A stretch of 64,000 bases of DNA from Irpex lacteus (GCA_001986395.2 MQVO02000011.1:186001-250000); one strand, 5' to 3'; shown: positions 35,050 to 49,326, numbered from the stretch's first letter. The notes: generated by a model not told the origin, from the sequence alone. Program-made: numbers and translations.

Positions 35050-37623
35050 ATGCAGCAAATTCTCCTTTTAGTCGGCTACTGGGTCTGCTCAGTAGCTGCA
35101 GTAACGATTTATGGACCCAAAGGACCTGTAACGAGTTCAACGACTGTATCATCTACACCTGCTGGTGCTACTTCCTCATCTTCCACGAATACCCTCACGC
35201 CTCCACCGATTCCAAGCCCCGGCCCACCAACGCAGTTTCAGCTTGTCCTCCAGACTTCCGCTCAGAATGTACCGAATATCTCTATACCGCAAAGCGGCTC
35301 GTTCTATGGCTTCTCAGTCGAAATGAGCGTTGCTGACCAGATTAGTAAGTCCAGTCATTGCACAGTGACTTCGAGATCTTATTGACGACGGATGATTCTC
35401 AGTTGGCACTAATTCGTGAGGACATTCTATTGCTGGCATGTTCTATCTTTGCTCATTGGTGACCAATGATAGGACGAACCTCAATGTACCATTTCTGAAT
35501 CTTCTCGCCACGTTGCAGGCGAGAAGTGGTCAGGTGAATATTCGGGTAGGCGGAAACACGCAGGAAAACGCTACACTAGTCGATAGTCTACCAGGCGGTA
35601 AGGCGCTGGTGAAAACGCAAGCCTCGATAACAGGCCCAGTAAGTTGTATTACGCCTATCTCACGGACATAGTCTCAAATTGCTTCCTCAGAACGAAAGTC
35701 CTACGCTCAACTTATCAAACGACTTCTTATACACGTTGGCCAATGTTTCCGCCCTAGTCTCCACGAAATGGTACCTCGGTGAGCAGAACGTGGTCGAAAC
35801 AGCTCATAATACTTACACCAAGGGCAGGAGTACCCTTTAACGACACAAGCGCGCTTCGCCTCCAAATCGTCGAGGCCGGTGAATCCATCTTGGGAAACAA
35901 CCTCCTCGGGCTTCAAGTCGGCAACGAGCCAGATTTCTACGCATCGTGAGTTCCGTGGTATAGGTGAAACTCCAGTGATATTGTCATATCTGATCTTCAT
36001 GCACGCCCGTATAGCCACCTTCACCGCCCTTCGACGTACATCCCGGCTGACTACAACACTGAGTTTGGGACCGTCGTGCAAGCGATCGCTCAGAATTCTA
36101 AAATCAAGACTCGGGATAACCTGATCGGTCCCAGCGTGGCGAGCGGTCCATGGTCTCCAGAGGATGTGTGGAATACTGGGTTCATCGGCGATCATGCAAG
36201 TGCCCTTGGTGCTCTTGCAGTCGAACAGTAAGTAGGCAGCGAGAACATGTTTACAGAGATTCTGACCTTAAATAACACCAGTTACCCGGATAATAACTGT
36301 GCACATGCCTTTCCAAACGGTGGGTTTGGAGATCCCAAGGACCCTCAGGCGGTTTTCGCCAACTATCTCAACCATACCTCTGGTATTGCCATGATGCAGG
36401 GATATCTGAACTCTGCGGCACTAGCCAAGCAGGCTGGGAAGCCCTTGCTGATGTTCGAGACCAACACCGCATCTTGTGGTGGCTTTCCGGGAGTCTCAGA
36501 TTCATTCGGCGCCGCGCTGTGGGCGACAGACTATGGGCTGCAGCTGGCCTATGGTGGGTTCTCTGGCGCATTGTTGCACGTAGGTGGTCGAAGCGAGTTC
36601 TATAACGTGAGTGACTTGATTACAGTGATGATGCCGGTCTCTGATGAGACTCATTTGCTTAGCCGTTTACCCGTGAGTCATACGCACCACATCGTACTTC
36701 ATGTCGTTGACTATCTCTCTAGCGCCTCCTGGCAATGAGTCTGTGACCCATCAGTGGACCATTGGCTCTACCTTCTATTCAACCGTTGTTGTTGCCGAAG
36801 CGTTTGGTAAATCAGGAAAATCACAGATCGTTGATCTTCAAGCCAATGGAGACAATATCTACACGCCGGGTTACGCAATCTACGATAACGGCTCTCTGGC
36901 GAGAGTTGCACTCTTCAACTACATCACCGATCCCAGTGGCTCGAGCGACTATACAGCTTCGTTATCCAGCGCAGATGGGACCATCACATCGCAAGTCTAT
37001 GTGAAGTATGGCATTCCCTCATCATGACTTTCCGAGACTCGCTATTAATGATATGCCGTCGATAGATACCTCCTTGCTCCATCAGTTTCGGAGAAATACA
37101 ACATCACATGGGCAGGCCAGGTAAGCATCAATGATCACAACTATCTACATAGCCTTCTAATATGCTTACCAGACAATGGGAGGAGAGTTTGCATCTGGTA
37201 CGCACTTTATTGACACTACGTGTCCGCATTTTGGGCTTACATCCTACTATAGATGGCCGCTTTCAAGGAAACGAGTCCATATCGACCGCCACCTGCGATC
37301 CTGTGAATGGGACACAAACCTGTGCCATCAAGGTGCCAGCGCCTGGATTCGCGTTAGTTTTCCTTTCGAAGGATGCGCTCTCGCAGTCAGAATCATCTGC
37401 GACTGCAACCTTCGCGACCACAGTGACCACGAGGACGGTGGCTACCGCAACGATCGATGCTTCTGTCCTCGCCACCGCCCAAGGTCAGAACGGCCACGAT
37501 CGAGAACACAACCATGCCACAAGCAAGGGTAGTAGTGGTGCAATAAGAGGCTTTTCAGCTGCTTCTATCATGAATGTGACGCTTTCTTTGGCATTCGGGA
37601 TTCTGTTTGTATGGGTTGGTTGA
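35050..37623 (+). CDS. GH79 glycosidase (beta-glucuronidase-type), secreted, possibly GPI-anchored
   Basis: A secreted glycoside hydrolase of family 79. The ATG at 35050 starts a signal peptide (QQILLLVGYWVCSVAAV), followed by a Ser/Thr/Pro linker. The catalytic barrel has GSFYGFSVEMSVADQ, NIRVGGNTQENATL, the acid/base in LGLQVGNEPDFYA, and the nucleophile in PLLMFETNTASCGGF. The C-terminal beta domain contains NPFTPPPGNES, THQWTIGSTFYSTVVVAEAF, and YGIPSS or KYLLAPSVSEKY depending on splicing. Correct joining of NPFTPPPGN needs a 10-nt exon at 36663-36672. The end is a Ser/Thr-rich stretch and then a hydrophobic tail (ASIMNVTLSLAFGILFVWVG), the pattern of a GPI-anchor signal. Family members remove glucuronic acid (or 4-O-methyl-glucuronic acid) from arabinogalactan and related glycans, which fits plant-cell-wall breakdown. 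Substrate and anchoring are inferred. Confidence 0.9.
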
Positions 37624-38556
37624 GGACTTTGGACAGACACTGAACACTTGCATGACTTTATATCACAACTTTTTTGAGGGCAATAATTTCTTTAGTATAG
37701 CATAGTCGCTATGTTCTATTCCTATCAACAGTTACTAGTTGTCGGGCAGTACGTACTACTGCGTAAACTAGGACATTAGTAGTATTCAACTAATCATGGA
37801 TGTACTTACTCCGAGTCATCAGGCTTTGCGTGAACCTATGTCGATGCAAATATATATGTAGTACTTATCTTAAGTAATGTACAGGGCATCGACGGTAGGT
37901 ATAGCTTCCAGCAGTAAGGCATCGAACAAGACTCATCGAGGGCTGTAGAGTACGTATAGTGACTGACTCAAGGCTAAACTGGGCGTCGCCCGGGCGCTCC
38001 CCAATATTATAACTTGCCACATGCCAGCATGCGCAACTTCGGTCATGATCTTCCCCCATTGTCCTCCTGCAAACCTCTGATTCCCTGTTTGCAGTCTCAA
38101 CAAATAAACCCGAGGATGAGACGTCAATGATAAGCATGCGCAGCAAGGGCAGCGCCGTAGTATGGCCTCGTTGTAAGTTCTACGGTCAGAAGTGTCCGAT
38201 TGGGAAGTCTGACCACAGCATTCAGCAGTATTTCGAATGGACGGGCTGTGTAGTTTGTCGGCGAGTAAGCCATATCGTTGATACCCGTGAAGGTTCGTCG
38301 ATCATTGCAGCGTGAGGGAGGGGCCAATACGTACTAAACGCAATTAAAAGTCCCGTTGTCGTGACCCAATTTCAGCGGCAAGCCTATATAACATGCGTTA
38401 TCTGCGAGGCTATCTTGAGTACGGACCTGATTGTCTTTCCGCACTCTCAAAGTTCCACGGACCACCTTATCCTACGCGACAGCTCAAGTGAGTAGCTAGT
38501 CACTAAGGTTTTACTGGCAGCCCTAAACTATTACACTAACTTTCTGCGTGTAGATC
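37624..38556. other. Intergenic
   Basis: AT-rich 3' flank of the GH79 gene, then the upstream region of the glutamine-synthetase-like gene. Open frames at 37865-38327 on the minus strand overlap each other and have no motif. I see no gene. Confidence 0.5.
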
Positions 38557-40171
38557 ATGTCTGCAGACCGACATGGAGTCACCTACACGCCAGCTACAGT
38601 TGAGCGGGTACCATCTGTGAATCTAGAGGATGACAAGTACCTCGACTCTTTAGGGGTGACGTACATCCGTATCACCTGGCAGGACTACACGAACAAGACG
38701 CGTTACCGTGTCGTTCCGCGCAAGTATTTTAAGAAATTGTTGCAATCCTCGCGTCCTGGTATCACGCTGGCCAAGGTCTCTCTTGCCTTGGTGTTTCTGG
38801 CCGTCGCGCCTGGGTTTACAGGGACAGGGAGCTGGCAATATGTAATAGATCCCACTAGCTTCCGTCTTGCCCCTTATGCCCCGGGACATGCCACCGTGTT
38901 CGGCTACTTCCAGGAGAAGACTTCATCGCCGCAGTACGGACTGACTGTACCGCTATGCCCACGCTGGCTCTTGAAGCAGATTTTGGAGAAGGCAGAGTCT
39001 GCTGCAAACGTGTCGTACCTAGTCGGCTTCGAGTCGGAGTTTATCCTCCTTAGTTCTACCAGTCCGCACTTCACCGCCGTCAATTCAGCGGAATGGTCGG
39101 TATCATCCAAACTACCTTCTGGCTCGGTGGAATATACAGTCATGGAGGAAATAGCGCAAGCCTTGGAGCATGCTGGGATCGAACTGCAGATGTATCACGC
39201 AGAAGCGGCTCCTGGCCAGGTTAGTCGCTTTTGTCCTACATGCTACGAGCTAATGCTCATATCTGCCATCGTAACAGTACGAAGTCGTCACGGGGCCCTT
39301 GCCTCCAATCCAGGCGGCAGACGCGCTGATCCAAACACGCGAAACCATCTATAACATCGCGAATAAACACGGTCTTCGTGCCACGTTTGCACCCAAGCCA
39401 TTCCCTTCCAGCAGTACGCACCTATTGAGTCTCAGCTACCTGTTACGATCATGCTGACCGTCGAACATTTAAAGCTGGGAATGGCGCGCATACCAATATC
39501 TCTGTGCACTCCTCTAATCCGCAAGCCCTGCCCAACCAAGATGCGGATGCATATCTTGGTCCTACGATGAAGGCCCACGAGAGATCATTCTTGCAGGGCG
39601 TTCTTTCACATTTACCCGCTCTATGCGCCTTGACTCTCCCAACCCGGTTCTCCTACGATCGAGTGGGGGATGGCAACTGGTCCGGTGGTACCTACGCATC
39701 ATGGGGTACGGAGAACAGAGAGGCCGCCATCCGACTCACTGGATCCCCTAGCCAACATCACTTCGAATGTCGTTTCATCGATGCCACTGCCAATCCTCAC
39801 CTTCTTCTGGCAGGTGTGCTAGGTGCAGGAACGCAGGCGTTGATCGACGGAACTCCACTGCAGTCGGGTGATTGCGATAAGCCCGTAGCAGAGATGACGA
39901 CCGACGAGAAAAGGAAGATGGGCGTGCTGAACGCCGGGAGGGTACCGCAGAGTCTCGCACAGGCACGCCAAAATCTAGAGGGCGATCACGAGCTTAAAAA
40001 GATCCTTGGCGATACGTTTGTCTCAGCATATCTATCCGTCAACAAGGTAAGTTACCCGATCGTTTGTCCCCTCCTTACGCAGGCTTATCTAAATATCATT
40101 AGACTCTCGAAGAACTCCTGGTTGGTGAAAACGAAGGGGAGACGTTGAAGAAGGTAGTGGATTACTACTGA
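38557..40171 (+). CDS. Glutamine synthetase-like protein (GS I fold, FluG-type)
   Basis: A glutamine-synthetase-family ligase of about 479 residues in four exons (38557-39219, 39278-39413, 39475-40046, 40103-40171), all splice phases checked. The N-terminal beta-grasp part has YLDSLGVTYIRITWQDYTNK. Catalytic-domain landmarks: SWQYVIDPTSFRLAPYAPGH; YFQEKTSSPQYGLTVPLCPR; the metal-site strand VGFESEFIL; MYHAEAAPGQYEVV, the 'H.E..PGQ.E' motif; NGAHTNISVHS in place of 'NGSG.H.H'; and TENREAAIRLTG with HFECRFIDATANPHLLLAGV, the substrate/ATP arginine region and 'ANPYL' motif. It resembles fungal FluG C-terminal or type-I GS-like proteins rather than the main eukaryotic GS II. These ligate ammonia or amines to glutamate-like acids; the real substrate is unknown. 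The cytoplasmic location is inferred from the lack of a signal peptide. The gene appears intact. Confidence 0.9.
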
Positions 40172-40344
40172 ACATGGTAAAGTCATGTGATGAGTTGTTC
40201 GCAATTTCACACCCTGGGGAATTGAGTGCTAGCTTGTCAGATAGAACCGAAGTGCATTCTCTATGGACTTGGACTCTAAAGTATAGCACGACATGTAATC
40301 ATGGACAATGTGCAGTACGTTTATCATACGAGTATCATGCCTCG

Positions 40345-42989
40345 TTAGCGAGAAAAGGAGACTCGGATTGGAACTAAACAGTGCATTTTAGGTGAGATGC
40401 GTGCATCAAACGAGGACAGCGGTGAACGCACCCATGGTTCGTCCTTGCCAGTATACTTGCGAGGTGGACGTTCCCAGCATATTACCTGAGCGAGATGCTC
40501 TTGGTCGCGAACAGGAAACACAACTCCTAGCTCAAAGTTCGTAACCTAGACACGGAATAAAGTGTCAATCTCGAATCTGACAGACGAGATTTAGGACCCA
40601 CGTTGAGTACAGGAGTGAAACCGGATCCAGACAATGTTCCCCATGCTGAAGGAGTGAAATTATGGGAACCAACGTACGCCCAGCCGACGCATTGTGCAGT
40701 GGGCGGTGGAATCTCCACAATGTCGTCGTCATCATCGACTGATATAGCTGTCGAACGAGAGACAGCATTGCCCAAGGCCGACGGACGGAATGTTCCGAGT
40801 ATCATCTATAGAGAAATATGCAGAGGCCAGAGTTCGTTGAGAGAAGGTTGATATAGAACACCGGTACCCCCACCTTGGAATGCATCATAACACGCCCACG
40901 TTTGCTTTTCGAATCGTGAAACAGGTCTCGAGGAAACTTCGCGCCTTCCCACTGAGCTCGCCGACAAAACATCGTACCGCCACCCTGGAGTGCTCGTCAG
41001 CGAATGGTAACATACGCCACCGCCACCAACATTCGGGAATACTTACACTTTCACCAAGGACGCTATTCCTGACTGTGGCCTTGGTCGGAAAAAGAATCTT
41101 GATAGACGGGTACGGGAGCTTTATGCGAGATGCACGGGACCTGTTGAGCCATTTCTCAGGCGACTCGCCCTGCGCTGAGTTGAAGAACTCGTTCGTCCAT
41201 TGAGCGGTATAAGTGCCAATTGATGACCCCTGAGATGGAAATCAGTACACGACAGAATTGTATGGATCGATGGAAATCCGACCTGGCATTCAAGAACGAG
41301 TTCTTGCCCTGGAGGTGCCCGTGTCCTCAGATCAAGGATTGCCTTCATCAGCGCCGTATGTCCATTCTTCAGGACCTGTGCACGGTTTCAGTGGCAGGTC
41401 CATCCAATATATCCGCTAACATACCGATTCCCATCCTTCGTGTTTTCCTGATAGAGATGGAACAAGCTTCACAGTTACTCGTGAGAAGTCCCATTTCTCA
41501 CGCAGCTCTTCTAGGCGGCGTAATGGTAAATCGTGCTGTGAAAATGTCAGCCATGATAAACACCAAAAACGTGAAATAGACATACGCCATTTCTCATAAG
41601 TGTTATCAAAGCGGGTGCTACGTTGACACTTCTCAATATTCGGATCATAGTGGCTGGAAAATCGTCTGCTTTGGGATCGTGGGTAAGACGATTGACTCGC
41701 GCCGGGATATCTTGTACCCAGACACTCTGTGCAGAAGATATTTAGACCTTTCGTATTGGTCACTGTATTGAGTGACCCACGTTTTCGATGTCCCTCCAGT
41801 CGTACTCGATAAGGTTCGCAGTTGAAACAACTACGCGTAAGCGGCCTGTTTTATAGAATATCTGCGAAGAGCGTTAGTAATCTGCCGATACAGGTGTGAA
41901 CAGGTGGTACCAGCATAAACTGGAGACATGACGACCATTGGTCAGCATTCTTGGGTCGGATAAATGGACGTATCTTACCTTCATATGCATACACCCGAAG
42001 CCGCCTCTCAAGAAAGGCGTAGTCTTGATCCATTCAGGAAGGACTTCTTTGATGGTTTCCTGACCTCAACATCGCTGTCAGCACCGTTCAATAAGTATCG
42101 TCGCCCATTAATAATCACCATGCGTGTCTTGGGTCACCACGATTACCGGGGTTTTAGGTTCGAAAAAGGTGTACATCCAAGGGAAGTTGATCACGTAAGC
42201 GGATATGATAGCGAACGCAATTTCGTTTTTCTGTGGTCAATTACAACGTCAATGACCGTCTGTATGAGCCATGTCAGACAAACTTACTGGCGACAAGATT
42301 TCTGTCAATCGAAATACCGGACGTGTGTCCTTCGCTGGATCGACGTGTTTATTTGCCGTTTGTCTTAGTTCTCCCTCATAAAAAAGTTCTTCTCGATTAT
42401 CACGGACCGGTGGCCGTGAGCCGGTGGTGGTGGAACGAGAAGGCTGACTAGAAGAGGGCGCGTTGGTGCGTGCAATGGGAACTGATGAAGAAACGCGTTG
42501 CCTCTTCGTCTCGCGAACAAGACCGCTATCGTCATCAATAACAATATCGCTATCTTCCTCCTCCTTGGGGATGACATTTTTCGTATGAGATATATCGGGT
42601 CTCTGTCTCTTCTGTCTTTCAAGTCTTTGTCTCTCCATTTCAGCTCTATCTGCGAGGAATGCACTGCCTGAACGCGAGTTTACTTCTGAAGAGTTTGGAC
42701 GGTCCTTGTGCGCCACAGGTTCGATGGGAGGCGCCATCGCTTGCGACTCTGCTATAGCGCGACGAAGTTGTTCCTCGAATTCTGGATCATCACCTTCTTC
42801 CGCAAAAACAGGGAGTACAGGTGGCGGTGGCAGTGGTGGTGGGGATGGAGGAGCGGGCATTGCGGCTGGCGCATCTTGAAGACTAAGAGCAATTGCTCTG
42901 CATGAAAGACCGCTTCAGCAACAGTTCAAGTACAGCTTTATAAGACAAGTCCCATACCTTGCAATTTCTGCATCATCGAAATCGTCCAT
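40345..42989 (-). CDS. TDP1: Tyrosyl-DNA phosphodiesterase 1
   Basis: A phospholipase-D-superfamily DNA-repair enzyme that removes stalled topoisomerase I and other adducts from DNA 3' ends. The ATG at 42989 starts DDFDDAEIARAIALSLQD, a ubiquitin-interacting motif, and a second one follows (DPEFEEQLRRAIAESQ); fungal TDP1 proteins often carry these. A basic, disordered stretch (ERQRLERQKRQRP; TKRQRVSSS) could hold the nuclear signal. Catalytic motif 1 is GGFGCMHMKFML...VVVSTANLIEYDWRDIEN, with the last exons joined through a 9-nt exon (41911-41919). Motif 2 is RVMMHSK with GWAYVGSHNFTPSAWG. Both HxK...N sets are therefore present. RLTHDPKADDFPATMI and PTKATVRNSVLG add family support. The C-terminus past KDEPWV runs to a stop at 40345. 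It appears functional; the exact end is less certain. Confidence 0.9.
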
Positions 42990-43846
42990 TATTCTCCCAC
43001 TCTATGTAGAACGGATACTAGTGGTGGCTAACTTAGCCACTATTTCAAATCCGTCTCTTCAGAGAATGGGCACGTCTATTCTGAGGTATGGAGGCTGTGG
43101 CCTGTGAAGGCTTCGGGAGCCTGTATCACGTCTCAGTCGGAGTTGTGACTGCGGCTGACACCTGTAGAAGCGAAAAAGACAGATGACCTGGAAGTGGCAA
43201 TGGCGTGCTTTAGCGGCTCAGTACCACAGCCTACAAAGACTCGAGAGGTACTTGATGCTTTGTGACAGCTATTAGAAAGTGGATGCGAAAGCAGATTGTC
43301 TCCTTGATTTGCAAGTCAGAATTGCAAGGTGGTGAAAGTACATATCAACGTCGAATGAGGTAACATTGCTTGAATGGGAAAGGCGCCTCATTATGTAAGC
43401 ACCAGTCACTAGTCAACTAGTCACGGTCGGCGACGAGTTCGAGTTTAAGGCAAACCACCACCGTATCTTAATCCGAAGCGTCAACGCGTCACTGCTCATA
43501 CCAGGCATTTTGTTTTACAACGTGAATTCTACATTACGTTGGATCACACTGATGCATGAAGTAAGTCCAGTAGTATGGGCATCTCATCACCTATTGTATA
43601 CCACTATTCCACTAATTCGAACGCCGCTGGCAGATATAGAGACGGAAATCAGGACCATGCCAGCTACCACGATCTGAACAGCGTACCTGTGTCTGAAATT
43701 TGAGATGGACATCGCACGAACAGACGGGGAGTGTTGTCATAGAAAGCGGATGTCTTATTCATCGGCCTGTGGTCACTAGCCATGTTGGCTACTAGTCGGC
43801 GATGCCATATAAGAGACTGATACTCTATCGCCCTCCATGCCATACA
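42990..43846. other. Divergent intergenic region
   Basis: Shared upstream region of TDP1 (minus, start 42989) and the DUF6533 gene (plus, start 43847). It contains a cluster of ACTAGTCA words near 43400-43427, a small direct repeat. No gene is seen. Confidence 0.5.
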
Positions 43847-45325
43847 ATGGGTGACGCATTTGCATCCGCGATTGAGTCAGCTCTCGCTGAAGGACAACAC
43901 AATGCAATGGTCACTCGGTACTTTGCGAGTATGTTCTTCGCTTTCAATTGTCCGTACACTGTACGCGCAAATTCTCATCCCCTTACAGTTGCTGGGCTCT
44001 CTCTCATGCTATGGGATTATTGTCTGACCATCGACCAGGAGGTAGATCTCATCTGGCGAGCCAAGAATATCTCATTATCGCGAGTCGTCTTCCGGCTAAG
44101 TCGATATGGGCTAATCCTTAGTCTACTATACGCAAACACTGGTACGCTTGATCGTCCATTACCTCGTCGAAACGGCTACACTCTCAACATTGCTCATTCC
44201 GTAGTACTTACCTTCCTGCCGAAGAGGATGATGAGTCAAGAGGCAAGCCATTCGACCGTCGCTGAATAACAGCTGCTAAATCATATCTGTAGATGTTGGT
44301 AACATTCCCTTCATCTCTTCGCAGCGTAAGATTGACGTATATGTCAGCTGTAAAAGCTTCGCATCGATACTGGCGTTCTGCGTCATGATGTCTGCCTTGG
44401 GAACGAACTGTGCGTATACGTTGCTCCTTCCAATAACCTATTCTCTGATCACGTCTTCAGCTTATTTGATAATGAGACACCTCCGTGCTTGGGATGGTCG
44501 TCGTGAGATTTATTGGGTTATTATTTGCGCCATGGGACTCACACACATCCCCGGTGTGGTACTCGCCGGAATCAGCATGAAAGAGATGTATAGTACGTCT
44601 TTGCCAGCCTCGTTGGCGTTGTTGGCTTCCTCACATAAGTTTTAGGAAGCACGACGTACGTTGCATTTCTTGACACATGCGCCATCTTCTCCAAATCCCC
44701 GGCCGTCATACCTGCGTGGGCTTGTGTCATCACATTCGACTCCATTGTCATTGTCCTCTCTCTGCTGAATAACCTGGATCGGCCGCGTCGTCGAGACGCG
44801 GACATCATCATGTATCTCAAACGCGACGGCGCTCCTTTCTTCCTCGTATGTTCAGTGCTTCAATTTTCTCCGTTGCAGGTCACTAACATTCTACTCTGCA
44901 GACGGTATTCGGTGAGACACAACTCCTCTCGATGATGCTATTGGTCCTCATATCGTATCTGATAGCTCTGAGGTATATTGGACTAGTTCTGCTTGTCAAA
45001 CTGCCGGTGCGTCCGCCAAAGTTATATCAAGGTTGCCACCGACCTTGTCCCCTATTTTTTTTGGTAGGCTGCTCAATACTTCCTCACAATCTTGTATGTC
45101 AGAGTTACTAAACAATTATCCCTACGTTTACTAACCTCAATCCTCCCTTCGCATAGCTTGGCCTGGCCGATGACGTCGATTACGCTGTGCAGATTCATCT
45201 TGAGCAATGAGAAAGATGGCGTATTCTCACAAACATCGCTAGTCATGCCAATACCCAGCGATGCGGGCGAGGTTCTCAATAATGGAGATATAGGGTACGA
45301 GTTGAGTGAATTTGAGTATATATGA
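43847..45325 (+). CDS. DUF6533 multi-pass membrane protein
   Basis: A basidiomycete-type membrane protein with an N-terminal DUF6533 domain. The ATG at 43847 gives GDAFASAIESALAEGQHNAM; an intron then joins YFA to the domain core IAGLSLMLWDYCLTIDQEVD, LIWRAKNISLSRVVFRLSRY and GLILSLLYAN. That is the family pattern 'l..yD..lT...E....W......l.r..f...RY....l'. Later hydrophobic exons cover DVGNIPFISSQRKIDVY, FASILAFCVMMSALG, YWVIICAMGLTHIPGVVLAG, FLTVFGETQLLSMM and LALRYIGLVLLVK. The last exon (from about 45158) ends in an acidic cytosolic tail (LSEFEYI) at 45325. About seven membrane helices are expected. The full splice pattern in the middle is not certain. Function of the family is unknown; it is unrelated to the DUF6534 copies except for its general layout. 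Confidence 0.78.
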
Positions 45326-45713
45326 CATGATCTGCTTGTCAAACTTTGGGAATCGCGTACCAATTAAAAATAGATTGATAACAAAATGTTTCTTATATGG
45401 CTCTTATAGCTCTTATAATAACATTATACAATGCCAAATAGCCGATGCTCTGATACGACGAAGAGAGGGGTACCTGCTGAGGACAGACGCAGTAGCACAA
45501 TGGTCATTTGTAGTTGTAGTGAGGGAATGCTTTGTCCAGCTGATCTCAAACATTCCCTACAGCTCATAAGATAGGACATGTATTGGCATTGGCTATCAAG
45601 GAAGAGTACAGATAGACCAGCCTTTGGCTAGGACGTCTACTGTTCATGATAAATAATATGGTAGTTTATCCAAAAACAGCTCTATTCAAGTTTCACAGGA
45701 CGACACCCGGAGT
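45326..45713. other. Convergent intergenic region
   Basis: AT-rich sequence between two convergent genes, including poly(A)-signal-like AATAAT words. No gene is recognised. Confidence 0.55.
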
Positions 45714-47345
<1,632 letters not shown>

Positions 47346-49326
47346 AATATGTAGACACTGGAGGCTACCTGAGTACAAGAGGACGCTGAGTGTTCTGAAG
47401 ATTGTGCTTCAACACGATCAGCCTTTTATACTTTGTAAACCGTACTGTGTTATACATGCCCGTTTCTGTGCTTCCATAAGTCGAAGGTTCATCTACCAAT
47501 CGGCTACCAGGCATTTGGGTCCGTTCGGAACCATGGTAGACCTACGAGCCACCGTGGAAACTGGTTGTAGTTGTGATCATCTTCATAGAAGTCATTGTGA
47601 ACGTTTTCGCCCACGGCGAGAGCCCAAAGTACGCGGGAAATGACAGGTTTGTGAACCCTCCGCATGAGACCTGTCAGATACTGGTCGATCATGAGCAACT
47701 TCACAGCCTAGTTGCATGTCGAACGGGAGGTCCATATCTGACGCGTTGCGTGGGTGTGGAAAAGTACTGATTTCCTCTCACAACACTAGAAATTAGCCTG
47801 GGCTCAACGAGTTTGAGCAGAGACCGTAATCCGGCAGCAGCGATGGAGTAAGCAATCACCCACGCTCATCCCAGTACTGTGGACAGTGTTTAGATGCTCA
47901 GCATGAGCAAGAAAAGTTCACACCGCGACGGTGGAGTCACTGGAAACGCTTGTTGCTTGAAGAGTAATCAGTCTGACGTCTAGCAGTAGAGATACACATC
48001 TTGGCTTACATGAGTTTCGATCACATCTTTCAACCCGGTCATATTCGCATTTGAATGGATAGTGTCACGAAGGATAGTCTTCAGATACGAGGGTACAAGG
48101 ACTATACCTTCGCCTTGTCTTTTCGCTCCATGTCCATGGTAAGCCTGACCGTTCCACGGTACTGTGCACCAACAAGACATTCCAGGGCAGAGTGATGCAT
48201 GTTTTACCCGGCCCCGAGTATACATCCTAAAACTTTCCGGTGCATAGGCCGAGTCCACCTGGGATTTTCGCGGTCTTGGCGATGATTGGGACAAACCTGG
48301 CAAACTGATTTCCACGGTGCAGCAGCAGTGAGAGGCTATCTGTCAATATCAAACTGTGTATCAGGTGCATTAGACCCGACTCCCAGCAAAATTCGCCCTC
48401 CCCCGTAGTGCGGACGTGGTATGTTACCCACGGTACAGGGAACACTCGCACGCCGGGTTCCTGTGTATCCAGCCAATCTCAGGTTTCAGGCTCAGGCCAA
48501 AGAATATTTTCTTATGATCCGAAGTAACATCTATAGAGATACAAGGTTAAGATGCAATGACGAGAATATGGTGAATCGAATACCCTGACTGCTAGTGTCC
48601 AATATACTGGCGGCACCGGTAATTCGTAACCCTAAGTGTACGACTTATAGTACGTACTTAAGTGCTTAATGAGAGTCAGTGGCATCTCTACACTGCATTC
48701 GCGAGGAGGACTTACAAAATAAGTTGGAATTCAATCGATATTCGACGCCAAACCTCAAGCCCAAGCTTCCAAAGCAGCCGGTATTTGAGGTAACGGCGAT
48801 AAACAGTGAATGATCGGAAGAGGAACAAAATGGCCAACTCAGAGCGGCGCCTATGGTGACCAGAGAAGGACACGTGCCTTCCACGTGGCATATAGCGCCG
48901 GCGCGACTCTGAGTCTACCACCATGGCCCAACCACCGCCAACAACTACAGTAGAAAGTTGACACTGGCAGATCTTCAATCTATTCACTGACTTTCTGTGT
49001 CATTGTAGCCTTTTTAACAATGCCGTCACGGAAAAGATCTGTCGTAGTGCGTGTTTCGATTCCTTTGTTCAATTGATAAGTAGTAGCTGATGGCCAAAGT
49101 GACTAGTTACCCGACTACGCACGCCAATGTACATTGCGGCCGGCCGGCCACACTGTTGCACACCAACCACATCGACCTCAGAGCGACTTCATATTTCGTA
49201 CTCTTGGATCGCATAGGTTTGTGCAGGGAATATCATTTACTTCTGCACATCTAATATGCCATCCATTTAGACGACTCAGCAGTTGAACTATAGCACACTG
49301 GCGCACGTTACAGAGTGTTCTTGGAT
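47346..49326. other. No gene supported; two weak minus-strand frames
   Basis: The first part is the peroxidase promoter. Minus-strand frames at 47980-48315 and 48227-48451 overlap and may be joined exons (for example QFARFVPIIAKTAKIPGGLG, then CWCTVPWNGQAYHGHGA), but I recognise no family and see no good start. The frame at 48712-48987 is basic and probably spurious. A short palindrome, GGCCGGCCGGCC, lies near 49139-49150. The dynamin promoter should be at the right end. Confidence 0.45.

Noticed and set aside
47980..48451. Overlapping minus-strand frames as a possible gene
   Set aside because: No family resemblance and no credible start; splice joins can be drawn but nothing supports them.
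49138..49152. GGCCGGCCGGCC palindrome as a possible regulatory site
   Set aside because: Short self-complementary GC run without any paired element or known binding site.
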